Positions 16,135 through 23,827 of a stretch of DNA of 30,193 nucleotides are shown here, in pieces (the stretch's first letter is position 1; each line of letters starts with the position of its first letter). Source of the stretch: Christensenella sp. UBA1685. GTDB taxonomy: Bacteria > Bacillota > Clostridia > Christensenellales > CAG-138. Location of the stretch: positions 1 to 30,193 of the forward strand of contig DCKB01000019.1 in NCBI GenBank assembly GCA_002320595.1, given 5' to 3'. The notes below the pieces were generated by a model, which was not told where the DNA came from, searched no databases, and was given only the letters and a program-made list of their open reading frames with translations. Position numbers and translations under genes: made by a program.

Positions 16135-18267
16135 TTACTCGCCCATGGCCGCCTTCCAGGCTTCATACTGTTCGTCAAACTGATCCTGGGTCATAGCCGT
16201 CTTGTAGACGTGCTGGCCCTTATAACGGCTGGTGGACTGGCCCATCGCCGCGAACTGGCCTTCAAAGCCGTTGAGCTTGGTGGCCTGATAGGAGCCGCCG
16301 CTGACATACAGCGGGATCACGACCGCATGCTCGATATAGTAGGCTTCCGCAGCCGCAAAGAGCTCGAAACGCTTATCCATATCGTTGACCTCGGCCTTCG
16401 CTTCTTCAACGAGACGGAAGTACTCGTCGTTAATAGCTTTGGTTTCCTCGGTCTTGGTGTTCTGGTTGATGCCGTTGTACTCGGTCGTGTCATACATAAA
16501 GTTATAGCTGTTCTCATCCGCGAAGGGATCAGTCCAGGTTTCAGGATCCATGTAGTCCGCGCCCCAGTTGAGCACCTGGATCGCGTAGTTGCCGGCACGG
16601 CGGGTCTCACGCAGGAAGTTCTGGCCGCTCCAGCTGAGCGAAACGATGTCGATGAAGTCCGCACCCAGGAGCTCTTCGAGCTGCTGTTCGATAACGGCGC
16701 ATTCATCGGCCCAGGTGGTAACGCTGGGGTTGAAGTTCATCGGGATGATGATCGGGAACTTGCAGCCGGCTTCGGTCAGCTCAGCAACTGCCGCTTCCTT
16801 GTACTGGAGCGCAAGCTCAGCGTTGAAGCTTTCGGTGCTGTTGAACTCGGCGAGCGCGCCATAGGTCACGAAGTCTTTACCATCGTTGGTGGCAAAGCCG
16901 CGCGGGGTAATGGTGTTAATCAGGTGGAGCTGCGGGTCATCGCCCGGGAAGCGGGCAGAAGTCGCAGTCGCCCGGTCAAGGCCGTGGAAGATCGCCTTGC
17001 GGAAATTCTCGTTGTTAACGGCGATCGCCCAGTTTTCGGGTTCATACTCAGCGGCAAACTTCGGCTCGAAGTTGAAGCCCATGAAGTAGGAGTAGTCGCC
17101 AATGATACGGGAAGAGGAAATCATCTGGCTCTTCTCGGGATCAGCCAGCCAGTCGGCAACGATGTCGGAACCGATGCCAGCATAGTCTACTTCGCCGCGG
17201 AGGAACATCTCGGGCTCGAGGGTGCCGGCTTCGGTGTTGTAGGTCTGCTCGATGCGCTCAATGTAGATGTGCTCGGCGTCCCAGTTGTTCTCGTTCTTGG
17301 TGTAAATACGCTTCTGGTTGGTCTCATAGGTGGAGAGGATATATGCGCCGTTGAACCACATGCTGTAGTTGTCGGTAGCATAGGTCTCGCCCATCTCTTC
17401 GAGCAGAGAAGCGGGAGCCGGCCAGTAGGTGCCGAACTGGAGCGCAGTCAGGAAGTACGGGCGGGCCTTCACCAAGTGATATTCAAGGGTGTAGTCATCC
17501 ACGGCGACAACACCAACGTCCTCAGCCTTGACTTCGGGGACTTCCATCCACTCTTCATAGACGCCCTTTTCGGCGTTCCAGCTGGAAACGGGTTTCCCTT
17601 CGTCATCCAGCTTCAGGCCTTCGTAGATGACGCCGTTCTCGTCATATACCAGGTTCTGCTCCTCGCCGCTCTCGGTGCCCTTTTCAACGGCAGCGATTTT
17701 CTTGGAGGTGTAGTCAAAGTACTCGGCTGCATTCACGATCCAGCCGTCCATCAGGTAGAAGTTGCTGCAGTCATATTCCGCGTTGCAGAGATAACGGGCA
17801 GCCGCTACCCAGTCGTGCGCGGTGACGGGATCCTTCTGGTTGCCGTCCGCATCGTACCAATACTGGCCTTCGCGGATCTTGAACTGCCAAATGAGGCCGT
17901 CTTCGCTCGTGCTCCATTCGGTAGCCGCGCTGGGGATGATCGCGCCGTAGGGGTCGTTCTCCACGAGGGAGTCGATGACGTTCGCGCCGACCGCCAGCTC
18001 ATAGGTCTGGCCGGAAGAGAGGTAGTTCATCGTGGTGACTTCGGCAGAGTACAGCGTGCGGTACACCTGCTCATCCGCAAATTCACGACCATCGGGGCCG
18101 GTGGTCGCAGGCGCCTCAGTGGGGGCGGGAGTTTCTTCGGGGGTAGAGGGCTGTTCTGTCTGTGTTGCATCGGGCGTTTCCGTCGGAGTATTCGTGGGCT
18201 GGCCACAGCCGGCGAACACACCCGCGATCATCATGATCGCCAACAACAGGGCAAGAAGTTTCTTCAT
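16135..18267 (-). CDS. oppA: Peptide-binding lipoprotein OppA (SBP family 5)
   Basis: The extracytoplasmic solute-binding protein of the importer, 710 residues, longer than the usual 530-600. The signal peptide MKKLLALLLAIMMIAGVFAGC ends in a lipobox VFAGC with C21 the lipidated residue. A Thr/Pro/Glu-rich linker follows (about 22-60). The SBP_bac_5 body contains YRTLYSAEVTTMNYL, a VTAHDWVAAARYL segment, and FRKAIFHGLDRATA, typical of oligopeptide-binding proteins. The start at 18267 puts AGGAG about 11 bases upstream; the longer in-frame start lacks both a site and signal-peptide logic. Extra length may sit in inserted loops (around 180-260). It is the first gene of the operon and has its own sigma-A promoter. 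Confidence 0.94.
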   Translation of the reverse strand: MKKLLALLLAIMMIAGVFAGCGQPTNTPTETPDATQTEQPSTPEETPAPTEAPATTGPDGREFADEQVYRTLYSAEVTTMNYLSSGQTYELAVGANVIDSLVENDPYGAIIPSAATEWSTSEDGLIWQFKIREGQYWYDADGNQKDPVTAHDWVAAARYLCNAEYDCSNFYLMDGWIVNAAEYFDYTSKKIAAVEKGTESGEEQNLVYDENGVIYEGLKLDDEGKPVSSWNAEKGVYEEWMEVPEVKAEDVGVVAVDDYTLEYHLVKARPYFLTALQFGTYWPAPASLLEEMGETYATDNYSMWFNGAYILSTYETNQKRIYTKNENNWDAEHIYIERIEQTYNTEAGTLEPEMFLRGEVDYAGIGSDIVADWLADPEKSQMISSSRIIGDYSYFMGFNFEPKFAAEYEPENWAIAVNNENFRKAIFHGLDRATATSARFPGDDPQLHLINTITPRGFATNDGKDFVTYGALAEFNSTESFNAELALQYKEAAVAELTEAGCKFPIIIPMNFNPSVTTWADECAVIEQQLEELLGADFIDIVSLSWSGQNFLRETRRAGNYAIQVLNWGADYMDPETWTDPFADENSYNFMYDTTEYNGINQNTKTEETKAINDEYFRLVEEAKAEVNDMDKRFELFAAAEAYYIEHAVVIPLYVSGGSYQATKLNGFEGQFAAMGQSTSRYKGQHVYKTAMTQDQFDEQYEAWKAAMGE

Positions 18268-18300
18268 GTCGTTTTCTCTCCTCTTAAAAGTTTTTGTTGA

Positions 18301-18350
18301 CACGGTGGAATACCGTGCCGATGCAGAAAAGGTGCTTTGCTTGGAAGCAC
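18301..18350 (-). other. Two small hairpins in the oppA leader
   Basis: CACGGT (18301-18306) pairs with ACCGTG (18312-18317), and GTGCTT (18332-18337) with AAGCAC (18345-18350). Both lie between the promoter and the oppA ribosome site, in a leader of about 85 bases. No terminator is seen in the leader; a role in mRNA stability is the simplest guess. Confidence 0.4.
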
Positions 18351-18356
18351 GAATTC

Positions 18357-18385
18357 ATTGTAACTGCTTTTGATATATAATTCAA
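18357..18385 (-). promoter_or_regulatory. Sigma-A promoter of the opp operon
   Basis: On the minus strand TTGAAT (18380-18385), a 17-bp spacer and TACAAT (18357-18362) give a strong match. It lies about 90 bases upstream of the oppA ATG and would drive the peptide operon. Confidence 0.75.
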
Positions 18386-18438
18386 CACGCCTGCCGACAT
18401 AAAGTTGTTATGGAATCGTAACAATTGTGTATACTGCA

Positions 18439-18479
18439 TGCGCCGTATCCGTGTATACATTTTCTTCGGATACGGCGCA
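18439..18479. repeat. Long hairpin between the P1 aminopeptidase gene and the opp promoter
   Basis: A perfect 13-bp stem (TGCGCCGTATCCG with its complement) has a 15-base loop. It begins 34 bases after the aminopeptidase stop on the minus strand and so probably ends that transcript, though no U-tract follows. The octamer GTGTATAC occurs just before the stem (18427) and at the loop (18451), an extra direct repeat that could bind a regulator. Confidence 0.6.
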
Positions 18480-18512
18480 CTCAGGTTAGGTGTTTTGCTT
18501 ATGCACTTGGCT

Positions 18513-19553
18513 TCACATGCCCGGAAACAGGCGTTCCGCAAGGCTTTCCCGCCGGTTTCCGGCGCGCCCTGCAACCGTCTTTGCGTGCAGCATGGAGCTG
18601 ATTACGGATTCTTCCACGCACTCAATTACAGCGCGAAACACAAAGTCCATGTCCTCTTCATACAACATGGAAATAGTTTCCGGCCGTCCCGCGCTGTAGT
18701 GCGCAAGGCGGTTGGCCGTTGTAAACGCAAGGGCAATCTCACCGCTGCCGTTTCCAGAGATGCTACCCGTGCGCGCAAGCCCCGATTGTGCGCGCTTCGC
18801 GGCACGCTCAAGCTGGCGCGCGGAAAGCGGAGCATCCGTTGCAATGATGATGATCACGCTGCCCTTGTCCTGTTCTGCGGCGCGCTGATCTTCCTCAAAC
18901 AGCCGTGCTCCCACATGATCCCCCGCAACGGTGAGATCCCGGAGGGTGCCGAAGTTCGTCAGCAGCAGCGTGCCCACGGTGTAACTGTTCCCATAAAGGC
19001 TGAATTTGCGCGAAGCCGAACCGATGCCGCCCTTAAGCGAGTAGCAGCTCATGCCGGCCCCTGCGCCGACCGCCCCTTCCTCGAACGTTTCCGCCGCCGC
19101 TTCAAGCGCTGCACGCACATGCGCACGGGTCACGTGCAGGCCGCGGATATCGTTGAGGTGGCCGTCGTTGCACTCCATGACAATGGGGTTGACCGTGCCC
19201 GTTTTCACGCCGATGTCCTCGTTGCGCTCCAGCATGTATTCCACAAGCGCCGTTGAAACCGTGCCCACGGAAAGCGTATTCGTAAGCAGAACGGGCGTTT
19301 CAAGCGTGCCGAGTTCCTGCACCTGCACCAGCCCAACGCTTTTGCCAAAGCCGTTGATCACATGTGCCGCTGCAACGCACTTATCGTGAAACAGGTCGCC
19401 TCCATGCGGCAAAATCGCCGTAACCCCCGTGTGGATTTCGCCTTCATGCAGCGTCGTATGTCCCACGCGCACGCCCGGCACGTCCGTAATCAGGTTCCGT
19501 TCGCCACGCTCCATGTAGCCCAGCTGCAGCTTATAACGGCTTTCTACGCCCAT
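18513..19553 (-). CDS. P1-family (DmpA/BapA-like) aminopeptidase
   Basis: A self-processing N-terminal-nucleophile hydrolase of 346 residues. The start NLITDVPGVRVGHTTL (20-35) and GVTAILP match the DmpA alpha chain. Autocleavage is expected between G231 and S232 in DKGSVIIIIATDAPLS, freeing Ser as the nucleophile; N-rich motifs (TNTLSVGTVSTAL, GSISGNGSGEI) fit the family. DmpA is an L-aminopeptidase with D-amidase/esterase activity, and relatives cut beta-peptides or D-amino-acid peptides. There is no signal peptide. ATG 19553 has GAGGAG 8 bases upstream. It lies upstream of opp on the same strand, with its own promoter, and likely works on the same imported peptides. Confidence 0.9.
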   Translation of the reverse strand: MGVESRYKLQLGYMERGERNLITDVPGVRVGHTTLHEGEIHTGVTAILPHGGDLFHDKCVAAAHVINGFGKSVGLVQVQELGTLETPVLLTNTLSVGTVSTALVEYMLERNEDIGVKTGTVNPIVMECNDGHLNDIRGLHVTRAHVRAALEAAAETFEEGAVGAGAGMSCYSLKGGIGSASRKFSLYGNSYTVGTLLLTNFGTLRDLTVAGDHVGARLFEEDQRAAEQDKGSVIIIIATDAPLSARQLERAAKRAQSGLARTGSISGNGSGEIALAFTTANRLAHYSAGRPETISMLYEEDMDFVFRAVIECVEESVISSMLHAKTVAGRAGNRRESLAERLFPGM

Positions 19554-19618
19554 ATGTTTTCTCCTCGCTTCAATTTGATTTTTGACAGGAACGGCAGATT
19601 GTTTTGCCAAATATATTT

Positions 19619-19646
19619 ATTATATCGCATCCGTTTCATTTGGCAA
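19619..19646 (-). promoter_or_regulatory. Sigma-A promoter of the P1 aminopeptidase gene
   Basis: On the minus strand TTGCCA (19641-19646), a 16-bp spacer and a perfect TATAAT (19619-19624) precede the gene by about 65 bases. The stretch between this promoter and the ECF gene stop (to 19784) holds no clear gene. Confidence 0.75.
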
Positions 19647-19784
19647 TTCTTCCGAAGCAAGTTTAACAAAACCCCAACGCAATTCTCCGTGCAGCCTATT
19701 GCCTGTTGAAAAAACCGGTGGCCCGTGCACAGCTTTCTGAGTCGCCTGTGGGTGTGTTCCGCAGCTTACAAAACCCGGAGAATC

Positions 19785-20309
19785 TCAATCCCGCAAAAGC
19801 TTCGCCTTTTTCAGCGCAATCACCACGGGCGGGATCAGCAGGATATGGCAGAGAATACCCGGCACCGCGGTGACGAACGCGCCCGCAAGGAACATTTGAA
19901 GCGTAAACTCAACCCCCATAATTTTTGCAAGAACCCAACGCGCCACACCCCATACGATGCGGCCACCCAGCATTGCTCCGATGAGCGAAACGTAAACATT
20001 CCCGGGCTTTTTCGGGAGCGCGCGGTACAACAGGCTGGCAAGCAGCCCATATGCGGCAAGTTCGAACGCCATGGCGATGCCCATTGGCATCTCAGGCATA
20101 TGGAACAGCAAAAACCGCAGAAACGGCGCGATAAAGCCGACCGCCAACGCATACGGCCATCCGCAAAGGAAGCCGCAAAGCAGCACCGGAATGTGCATGG
20201 GACTGAGCGCCTTGCCGATTTGCGGAATCTGCCCCGTCAAAAACGGCAGATACAGGCAGAGCGCAAGGCACAGCGCCGCGTAAATCAGGCTGCGCAAAAA
20301 CTTTTTCAT
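19785..20309 (-). CDS. ECF transporter S component, substrate unknown
   Basis: A 174-residue membrane protein with five to six hydrophobic helices. SPMHIPVLLCGFLCGWPYALAVGF (36-59) is typical of a common clostridial S-component family, in which a substrate-specific subunit joins a shared EcfAA'T energising module (not in this window). FELAAYGLLASLLYR and GAMLGGRIVWGV supply later helices. Related S components import vitamins or their precursors, and sequence does not name the vitamin. GGAGGG precedes the ATG by 9 bases. Its leader contains a terminator and a competing stem, so it is likely controlled by attenuation. The neighbour upstream is a DUF3842 gene. Confidence 0.85.
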   Translation of the reverse strand: MKKFLRSLIYAALCLALCLYLPFLTGQIPQIGKALSPMHIPVLLCGFLCGWPYALAVGFIAPFLRFLLFHMPEMPMGIAMAFELAAYGLLASLLYRALPKKPGNVYVSLIGAMLGGRIVWGVARWVLAKIMGVEFTLQMFLAGAFVTAVPGILCHILLIPPVVIALKKAKLLRD

Positions 20310-20337
20310 AAAACCAAACCCTCCAAAAACAAAAAAT

Positions 20338-20373
20338 GAAGCTATCCTTCCTGCGGAAAGAAAGGATACCTTC
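20338..20373 (-). terminator. Leader terminator in front of the ECF S-component gene
   Basis: On the minus strand GAAGGTATCCTT and AAGGATAGCTTC pair in a 12-bp stem with one mismatch, and ATTTTTTGTTTTT follows directly. This is a good intrinsic terminator placed ahead of the ribosome site of the gene, not behind a gene, so it is a regulatory terminator. Confidence 0.8.
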
Positions 20374-20447
20374 CTGGCATCGCACTGCTGTGTTGAAACG
20401 TGGGCAACGCGGGCTTCTGCCCGCCGAAGCGGCTTCTGCCGCCAACT
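20365..20447 (-). promoter_or_regulatory. Structured 5' leader, candidate riboswitch or attenuator
   Basis: From the likely start near 20447 the minus-strand RNA forms two tandem hairpins, each with an AGAA loop (stems at 20429-20442 and 20409-20424). Further down, GATGCC (20376-20381) can pair with GGTATC (20365-20370), which is the 5' arm of the terminator. That pairing is an antiterminator that excludes the terminator. I cannot match the upstream part to TPP, FMN, THF, cobalamin or preQ1 consensus elements from memory. The ligand, if any, is unknown. Confidence 0.6.
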
Positions 20448-20453
20448 TTTGCC

Positions 20454-20483
20454 ACTATATCACAGCCTGCGCTTATTTTGCAA
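20454..20483 (-). promoter_or_regulatory. Promoter of the ECF S-component gene
   Basis: On the minus strand TTGCAA (20478-20483), an 18-bp spacer and TATAGT (20454-20459) with a TG extended -10. The -35 lies inside the end of the DUF3842 gene, so the leader and ECF gene can be transcribed separately from it. Confidence 0.65.
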
Positions 20484-20898
20484 GCGTTTCCTCCGCCGCG
20501 AGCGCAGCCACGGCCTCCACCGCTTTTTTCAGAAGCGCGGACACGCTCATGCCTTCTGCGCCGACGACGATGTTGTTGCAGGTTTCAAACGGGATCAGCA
20601 CCCTGCGCGCCAGACTTTGGCCGACTGCGCGGGCCATTGCGGGCGTAATTTCGCCCAGCATTGCATCCGCAATCACGATGCCCACCGGCCCCACGATGAC
20701 GTCCGCCGTGCGGCAGGCGACGATCACGGCGTTTTCGCCCGTTGCCGCCGCATCCGCCCCCGCCTTGCGCAGCGCGGCAGCCGCCATGGCGTTTGTGCCC
20801 ACAGCCGTCACCCGTGCGCCGGGCAGGCGTTCGCGAATGCCGCTCACAAACTGTGCGCCTACCTTGCCGCCCTGACCGTCTATCACAAGAACCCGCAT
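20473..20898 (-). CDS. DUF3842 family protein
   Basis: A 141-residue protein with a Rossmann-like start MRVLVIDGQGGKVGAQFV and the family signature GTNAMAAAALRKAGADAAATGENAVI, followed by VDVIVGPVGI-like DVIVGPVGIVIADAMLGEITPAMA and VLIPFETCNNIVVGAE. The family is conserved in clostridia and of unknown function; the GENAV and GPxGI loops suggest a nucleotide or metabolite site. GGAGGG lies about 7 bases before the ATG. It precedes the ECF S-component gene, so a link to cofactor handling is possible. It lies between clpB and the ECF gene. Confidence 0.85.
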   Translation of the reverse strand: MRVLVIDGQGGKVGAQFVSGIRERLPGARVTAVGTNAMAAAALRKAGADAAATGENAVIVACRTADVIVGPVGIVIADAMLGEITPAMARAVGQSLARRVLIPFETCNNIVVGAEGMSVSALLKKAVEAVAALAAEETLAK

Positions 20899-20966
20899 AA
20901 TTCCGCCCTCCGCTTTCGGTTTTCTGCGTTCCTCAGTATATCAGCTTTGCAGGGAGAGCGCAATGC

Positions 20967-20991
20967 AGGGGAGGTGGGCTTGCGCTCCCCT
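20967..20991 (-). terminator. Hairpin behind clpB
   Basis: AGGGGAG (20967-20973) pairs with CTCCCCT (20985-20991) around an 11-base loop. It sits just past the clpB stop, but lacks a U-tract. Confidence 0.4.
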
Positions 20992-21002
20992 CCCCGCGTC
21001 CG

Positions 21003-23594
21003 TCATTTCACCGTAAGGCCGTTCCCGTCATAATCCACGGTGAACACAGTATCCGGCGCCACATCCTGTTCAATGATGCGCCGCGCGAGCAGCGTTTCCA
21101 GCCTGGATTGCAGCAGCCGTTTGAGCGGACGCGCTCCGTAATGCGGATCATACCCCGCGTCGGCGATATACTGCTTTGCCGCATCGGTCAGCGTAACGTC
21201 CAGCCTGCGCTCCTGCAGGCGTTTGCGCAGGTCGGTCAGGAGCAGATCGGTGATGCGGAAGATTTCATCCCGCGTCAGCGGCTTGTAGAACACCACATCG
21301 TCCAACCGGTTCAGGAATTCCGGGCGGAAACTTTGCTTCAGAAGCATATCCACCTTTCTGCGCGCTTCCTCCGTGATTTTTCCGTTCTCAATGCCTTCGA
21401 GGATATAGTTCGAGCCGAGGTTGGAGGTCATGACGATCACGGTGTTCTTGAAATCCACCGTGCGTCCCTGCGAATCCGTCATGCGGCCGTCGTCCAGCAC
21501 CTGCAAAAGCACGTTAAATACATCCGGATGCGCCTTCTCGATTTCATCAAACAGCACAACGCAGTACGGTTTGCGGCGCACGGCCTCCGTAAGCTGGCCG
21601 CCTTCGTCGTACCCGACATAGCCCGGAGGCGCCCCGATGAGCCGCGCAACGGCATGCTTTTCCATATATTCGCTCATGTCGATGCGCACCATGTTGTTTT
21701 CATCGTCAAAGAGCGCCTGCGCGAGCGCTTTTGCAAGCTCGGTCTTGCCGACGCCCGTTGGGCCCAGGAACAGGAAACTGCCAATGGGCTTCGTTGGGTC
21801 CTTGAGGCCCGCGCGCGTGCGCAGGATCGCATCCGACACGGCGGTAACGGCCTCGTCCTGCCCGATGACGCGCTCGTGCAGGATCGCTTCCAGATGGAGC
21901 AGTTTTTCGCGCTCGCCCTCCATCAGCTTTGCTACGGGGATCCCCGTCCACCGCGCCACGATGCGGGCGATTTCCTCCTCCGTTACGCGGTCGCGCAGAA
22001 GCCCCTCGCTTTTGCCCTGCTCGCTTGCCTTCTCCGCAGCCTCCAGCTCCGCCTTCAGCTTTGGCAGCCTTCCATATTTCAGCTCCGCCGCGCGGTTCAG
22101 GTCGTATTCCCGCTCCGCCTTTTCCATATCGGCGTTGAGCTGTTCGATCTCGCCGCGCAGCTTCTGCACGTTTTTGATCGCATCCTTCTCGTTTTCCCAT
22201 TTTGCCTTAAGCTTTGCGAATTCTTCGCGCTCCCGGGCCAGCTCCTTGCGGATTTCTTCAAGATGCCCGGCGGAAAGCTTGTCGCTCTCCTTGGTGAGCG
22301 CCGCCTCCTCAATTTCAAGCTGCATGATGCGGCGGGAAATTTCGTCGAGCTCCGTGGGCATGGAATCCATTTCCGTGCGGATCATCGCGCACGCTTCATC
22401 CACAAGGTCGATCGCCTTATCCGGCAGGAAGCGGTCCGAAATATAGCGGTTGGAAAGCGTGGCCGCGGCGATGAGCGCGTTGTCGTTGATCTTCACGCCG
22501 TGGTATACCTCATAGCGTTCCTTCAGGCCGCGCAGGATGGAAATGGTGTCCTCCACCGACGGTTCATCCACCATCACAGGCTGGAAGCGGCGGGAAAGCG
22601 CGGGGTCCTTTTCGATGTATTTGCGGTATTCGTCGAGCGTCGTTGCGCCGATGCAGTGCAGCTCGCCGCGTGCGAGCATCGGTTTAAGCAGGTTGCCCGC
22701 ATCCATGGAGCCTTCCGTCCGCCCTGCGCCGACAATGTTGTGCAGCTCGTCGATGAAAAGGATGATACGCCCTTCGGAGCGCTTCACCTCGCCCAGCACG
22801 GCCTTCAAGCGCTCTTCAAACTCACCGCGGAACTTCGCGCCCGCAATGAGCGCGCCCATATCCAGGGAAAAGATCTTGCGTTCCTTAAGCGACGCCGGAA
22901 CATCCCCGCGCACGATGCGCTGCGCAAGCCCCTCCGCGATGGCCGTTTTGCCCACGCCCGGCTCGCCGATAAGAACCGGGTTGTTCTTTGTTTTGCGCGA
23001 AAGAATCCGGATGACGTTTCTCACTTCGTCATCCCGGCCGATCACGGGGTCAAGCTTCTGCTTGCGCGCAAGCTCCACAAGGTCCTGCGCATATTTGCCG
23101 AGCGCATCATAGGTGCCCTCCGGCGAATCGCTCGTGACCCGCGCGCCGCCGCGGATATCGTTAAGCGCCGCAAGAAATGCGTTGCGCTCTACGGCAAACT
23201 GCTTGAAGACGGCCTTGATCGCTTCGTTCGGCGCGTCCATCATTCCAAGGAACACATGCTCCACGGAAACATACGCATCCTTCATGTGCTGCGCCTGCTT
23301 TTCGGCGGCGTTAAGCGCGCGGTCCAGCTCCGGCGTAATGTAAACCCGGTCCGCTTCCCGGCCGCTTCCCGTTACCTGCGGGCGGCGCTCCACCGCGCCG
23401 CGCACGGCCTCCGTGAACGCATCCGCATCCTTGCCCATGCGCGTAAGCAGGCTTGCAATTAAAGAATCCTCCTGCGTGAGCAGCGCAAGCAGCAAATGCT
23501 CCTCGTCCACCTGCTGGTTGTTGTGCTCGATGGCGATGCTCTGCGCCCCTTGGATCGCCTCAACCGAGCGTTGGGTAAACTTGCGAATGTCCAT
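21003..23594 (-). CDS. clpB: ATP-dependent disaggregase ClpB
   Basis: A Hsp100 hexameric chaperone that unfolds aggregated proteins with DnaK. The 863 residues carry an N domain (1-145), a first AAA+ module with Walker A GEPGVGKT (210-217) and Walker B IILFIDELHN (277-286), the long middle coiled coil (about 410-530) that separates ClpB from ClpA/X, and a second AAA+ module with GPTGVGKT (611-618). There is no IGF/ClpP-docking loop, as expected for ClpB. The start is ATG 23594 with an AGGGAGGT site upstream. No CIRCE inverted repeat and no CtsR-type direct repeat is evident in front; a palindrome overlapping the promoter is noted separately. Confidence 0.97.
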   Translation of the reverse strand: MDIRKFTQRSVEAIQGAQSIAIEHNNQQVDEEHLLLALLTQEDSLIASLLTRMGKDADAFTEAVRGAVERRPQVTGSGREADRVYITPELDRALNAAEKQAQHMKDAYVSVEHVFLGMMDAPNEAIKAVFKQFAVERNAFLAALNDIRGGARVTSDSPEGTYDALGKYAQDLVELARKQKLDPVIGRDDEVRNVIRILSRKTKNNPVLIGEPGVGKTAIAEGLAQRIVRGDVPASLKERKIFSLDMGALIAGAKFRGEFEERLKAVLGEVKRSEGRIILFIDELHNIVGAGRTEGSMDAGNLLKPMLARGELHCIGATTLDEYRKYIEKDPALSRRFQPVMVDEPSVEDTISILRGLKERYEVYHGVKINDNALIAAATLSNRYISDRFLPDKAIDLVDEACAMIRTEMDSMPTELDEISRRIMQLEIEEAALTKESDKLSAGHLEEIRKELAREREEFAKLKAKWENEKDAIKNVQKLRGEIEQLNADMEKAEREYDLNRAAELKYGRLPKLKAELEAAEKASEQGKSEGLLRDRVTEEEIARIVARWTGIPVAKLMEGEREKLLHLEAILHERVIGQDEAVTAVSDAILRTRAGLKDPTKPIGSFLFLGPTGVGKTELAKALAQALFDDENNMVRIDMSEYMEKHAVARLIGAPPGYVGYDEGGQLTEAVRRKPYCVVLFDEIEKAHPDVFNVLLQVLDDGRMTDSQGRTVDFKNTVIVMTSNLGSNYILEGIENGKITEEARRKVDMLLKQSFRPEFLNRLDDVVFYKPLTRDEIFRITDLLLTDLRKRLQERRLDVTLTDAAKQYIADAGYDPHYGARPLKRLLQSRLETLLARRIIEQDVAPDTVFTVDYDGNGLTVK

Positions 23595-23614
23595 ATATCA
23601 AACCTCCCTTTTCG

Positions 23615-23676
23615 GAACTAATGTTCTTGTTTTACGGGAAACAGTATACCGTATTTCCTTCTTATTGTCTTGACAA
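23615..23676 (-). promoter_or_regulatory. clpB promoter region with two palindromes
   Basis: A candidate promoter on the minus strand is AAGACA, a 17-bp spacer and TATACT (23643-23648). The dyad TTGTCTTGACAA (23665-23676) overlaps its -35, and GAACTAATGTTC (23615-23626) lies between the -10 and the ribosome site. Neither is a standard CIRCE or CtsR box; both could bind a repressor. Confidence 0.4.
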
Positions 23677-23752
23677 AAGTGGGATATGATTTTGAATTTG
23701 CTGTGAAGCTTCTTGCGGGGTGGTTATGGTAAAAGAATTTTCTCAAAAGGCC

Positions 23753-23781
23753 TTGCTTTAGGTCGAATTTTAAGGGATAAT
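23753..23781 (+). promoter_or_regulatory. Candidate promoter of xpt
   Basis: TTGCTT (23753-23758), a 17-bp spacer and GATAAT (23776-23781). The leader to the xpt start is only about 40 bases with one tiny hairpin, too short for a purine riboswitch. Confidence 0.55.
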
Positions 23782-23827
23782 ATGCGCATTGAAGCGCAAT
23801 AAAAATTGAAATGGAGATAAAACCGCC

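Noticed and set aside
16108..18300. A 730-codon open frame on the plus strand
   Set aside because: It is antisense to oppA, which has a signal peptide, a ribosome site and family motifs; the frame is a by-product of GC-rich codon use. The same holds for long frames opposite clpB (21108-23462), guaA (24721-26217), the transglutaminase-fold gene (8955-10634) and the LysA-like gene (7595-8908).
20365..20447. Cobalamin riboswitch before the ECF gene
   Set aside because: GATGCCAGGAAGG resembles part of a B12 box, but the rest of the conserved core is missing and the same bases form the antiterminator stem.
23615..23626. LexA-box-like GAACTAATGTTC before clpB
   Set aside because: It has the GAAC-N4-GTTC core but lacks the flanking C and G of the Gram-positive SOS box, and clpB is not a known SOS gene.
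23782..23827. Guanine riboswitch in front of xpt
   Set aside because: The leader is only about 40 bases and lacks the three-stem purine aptamer.
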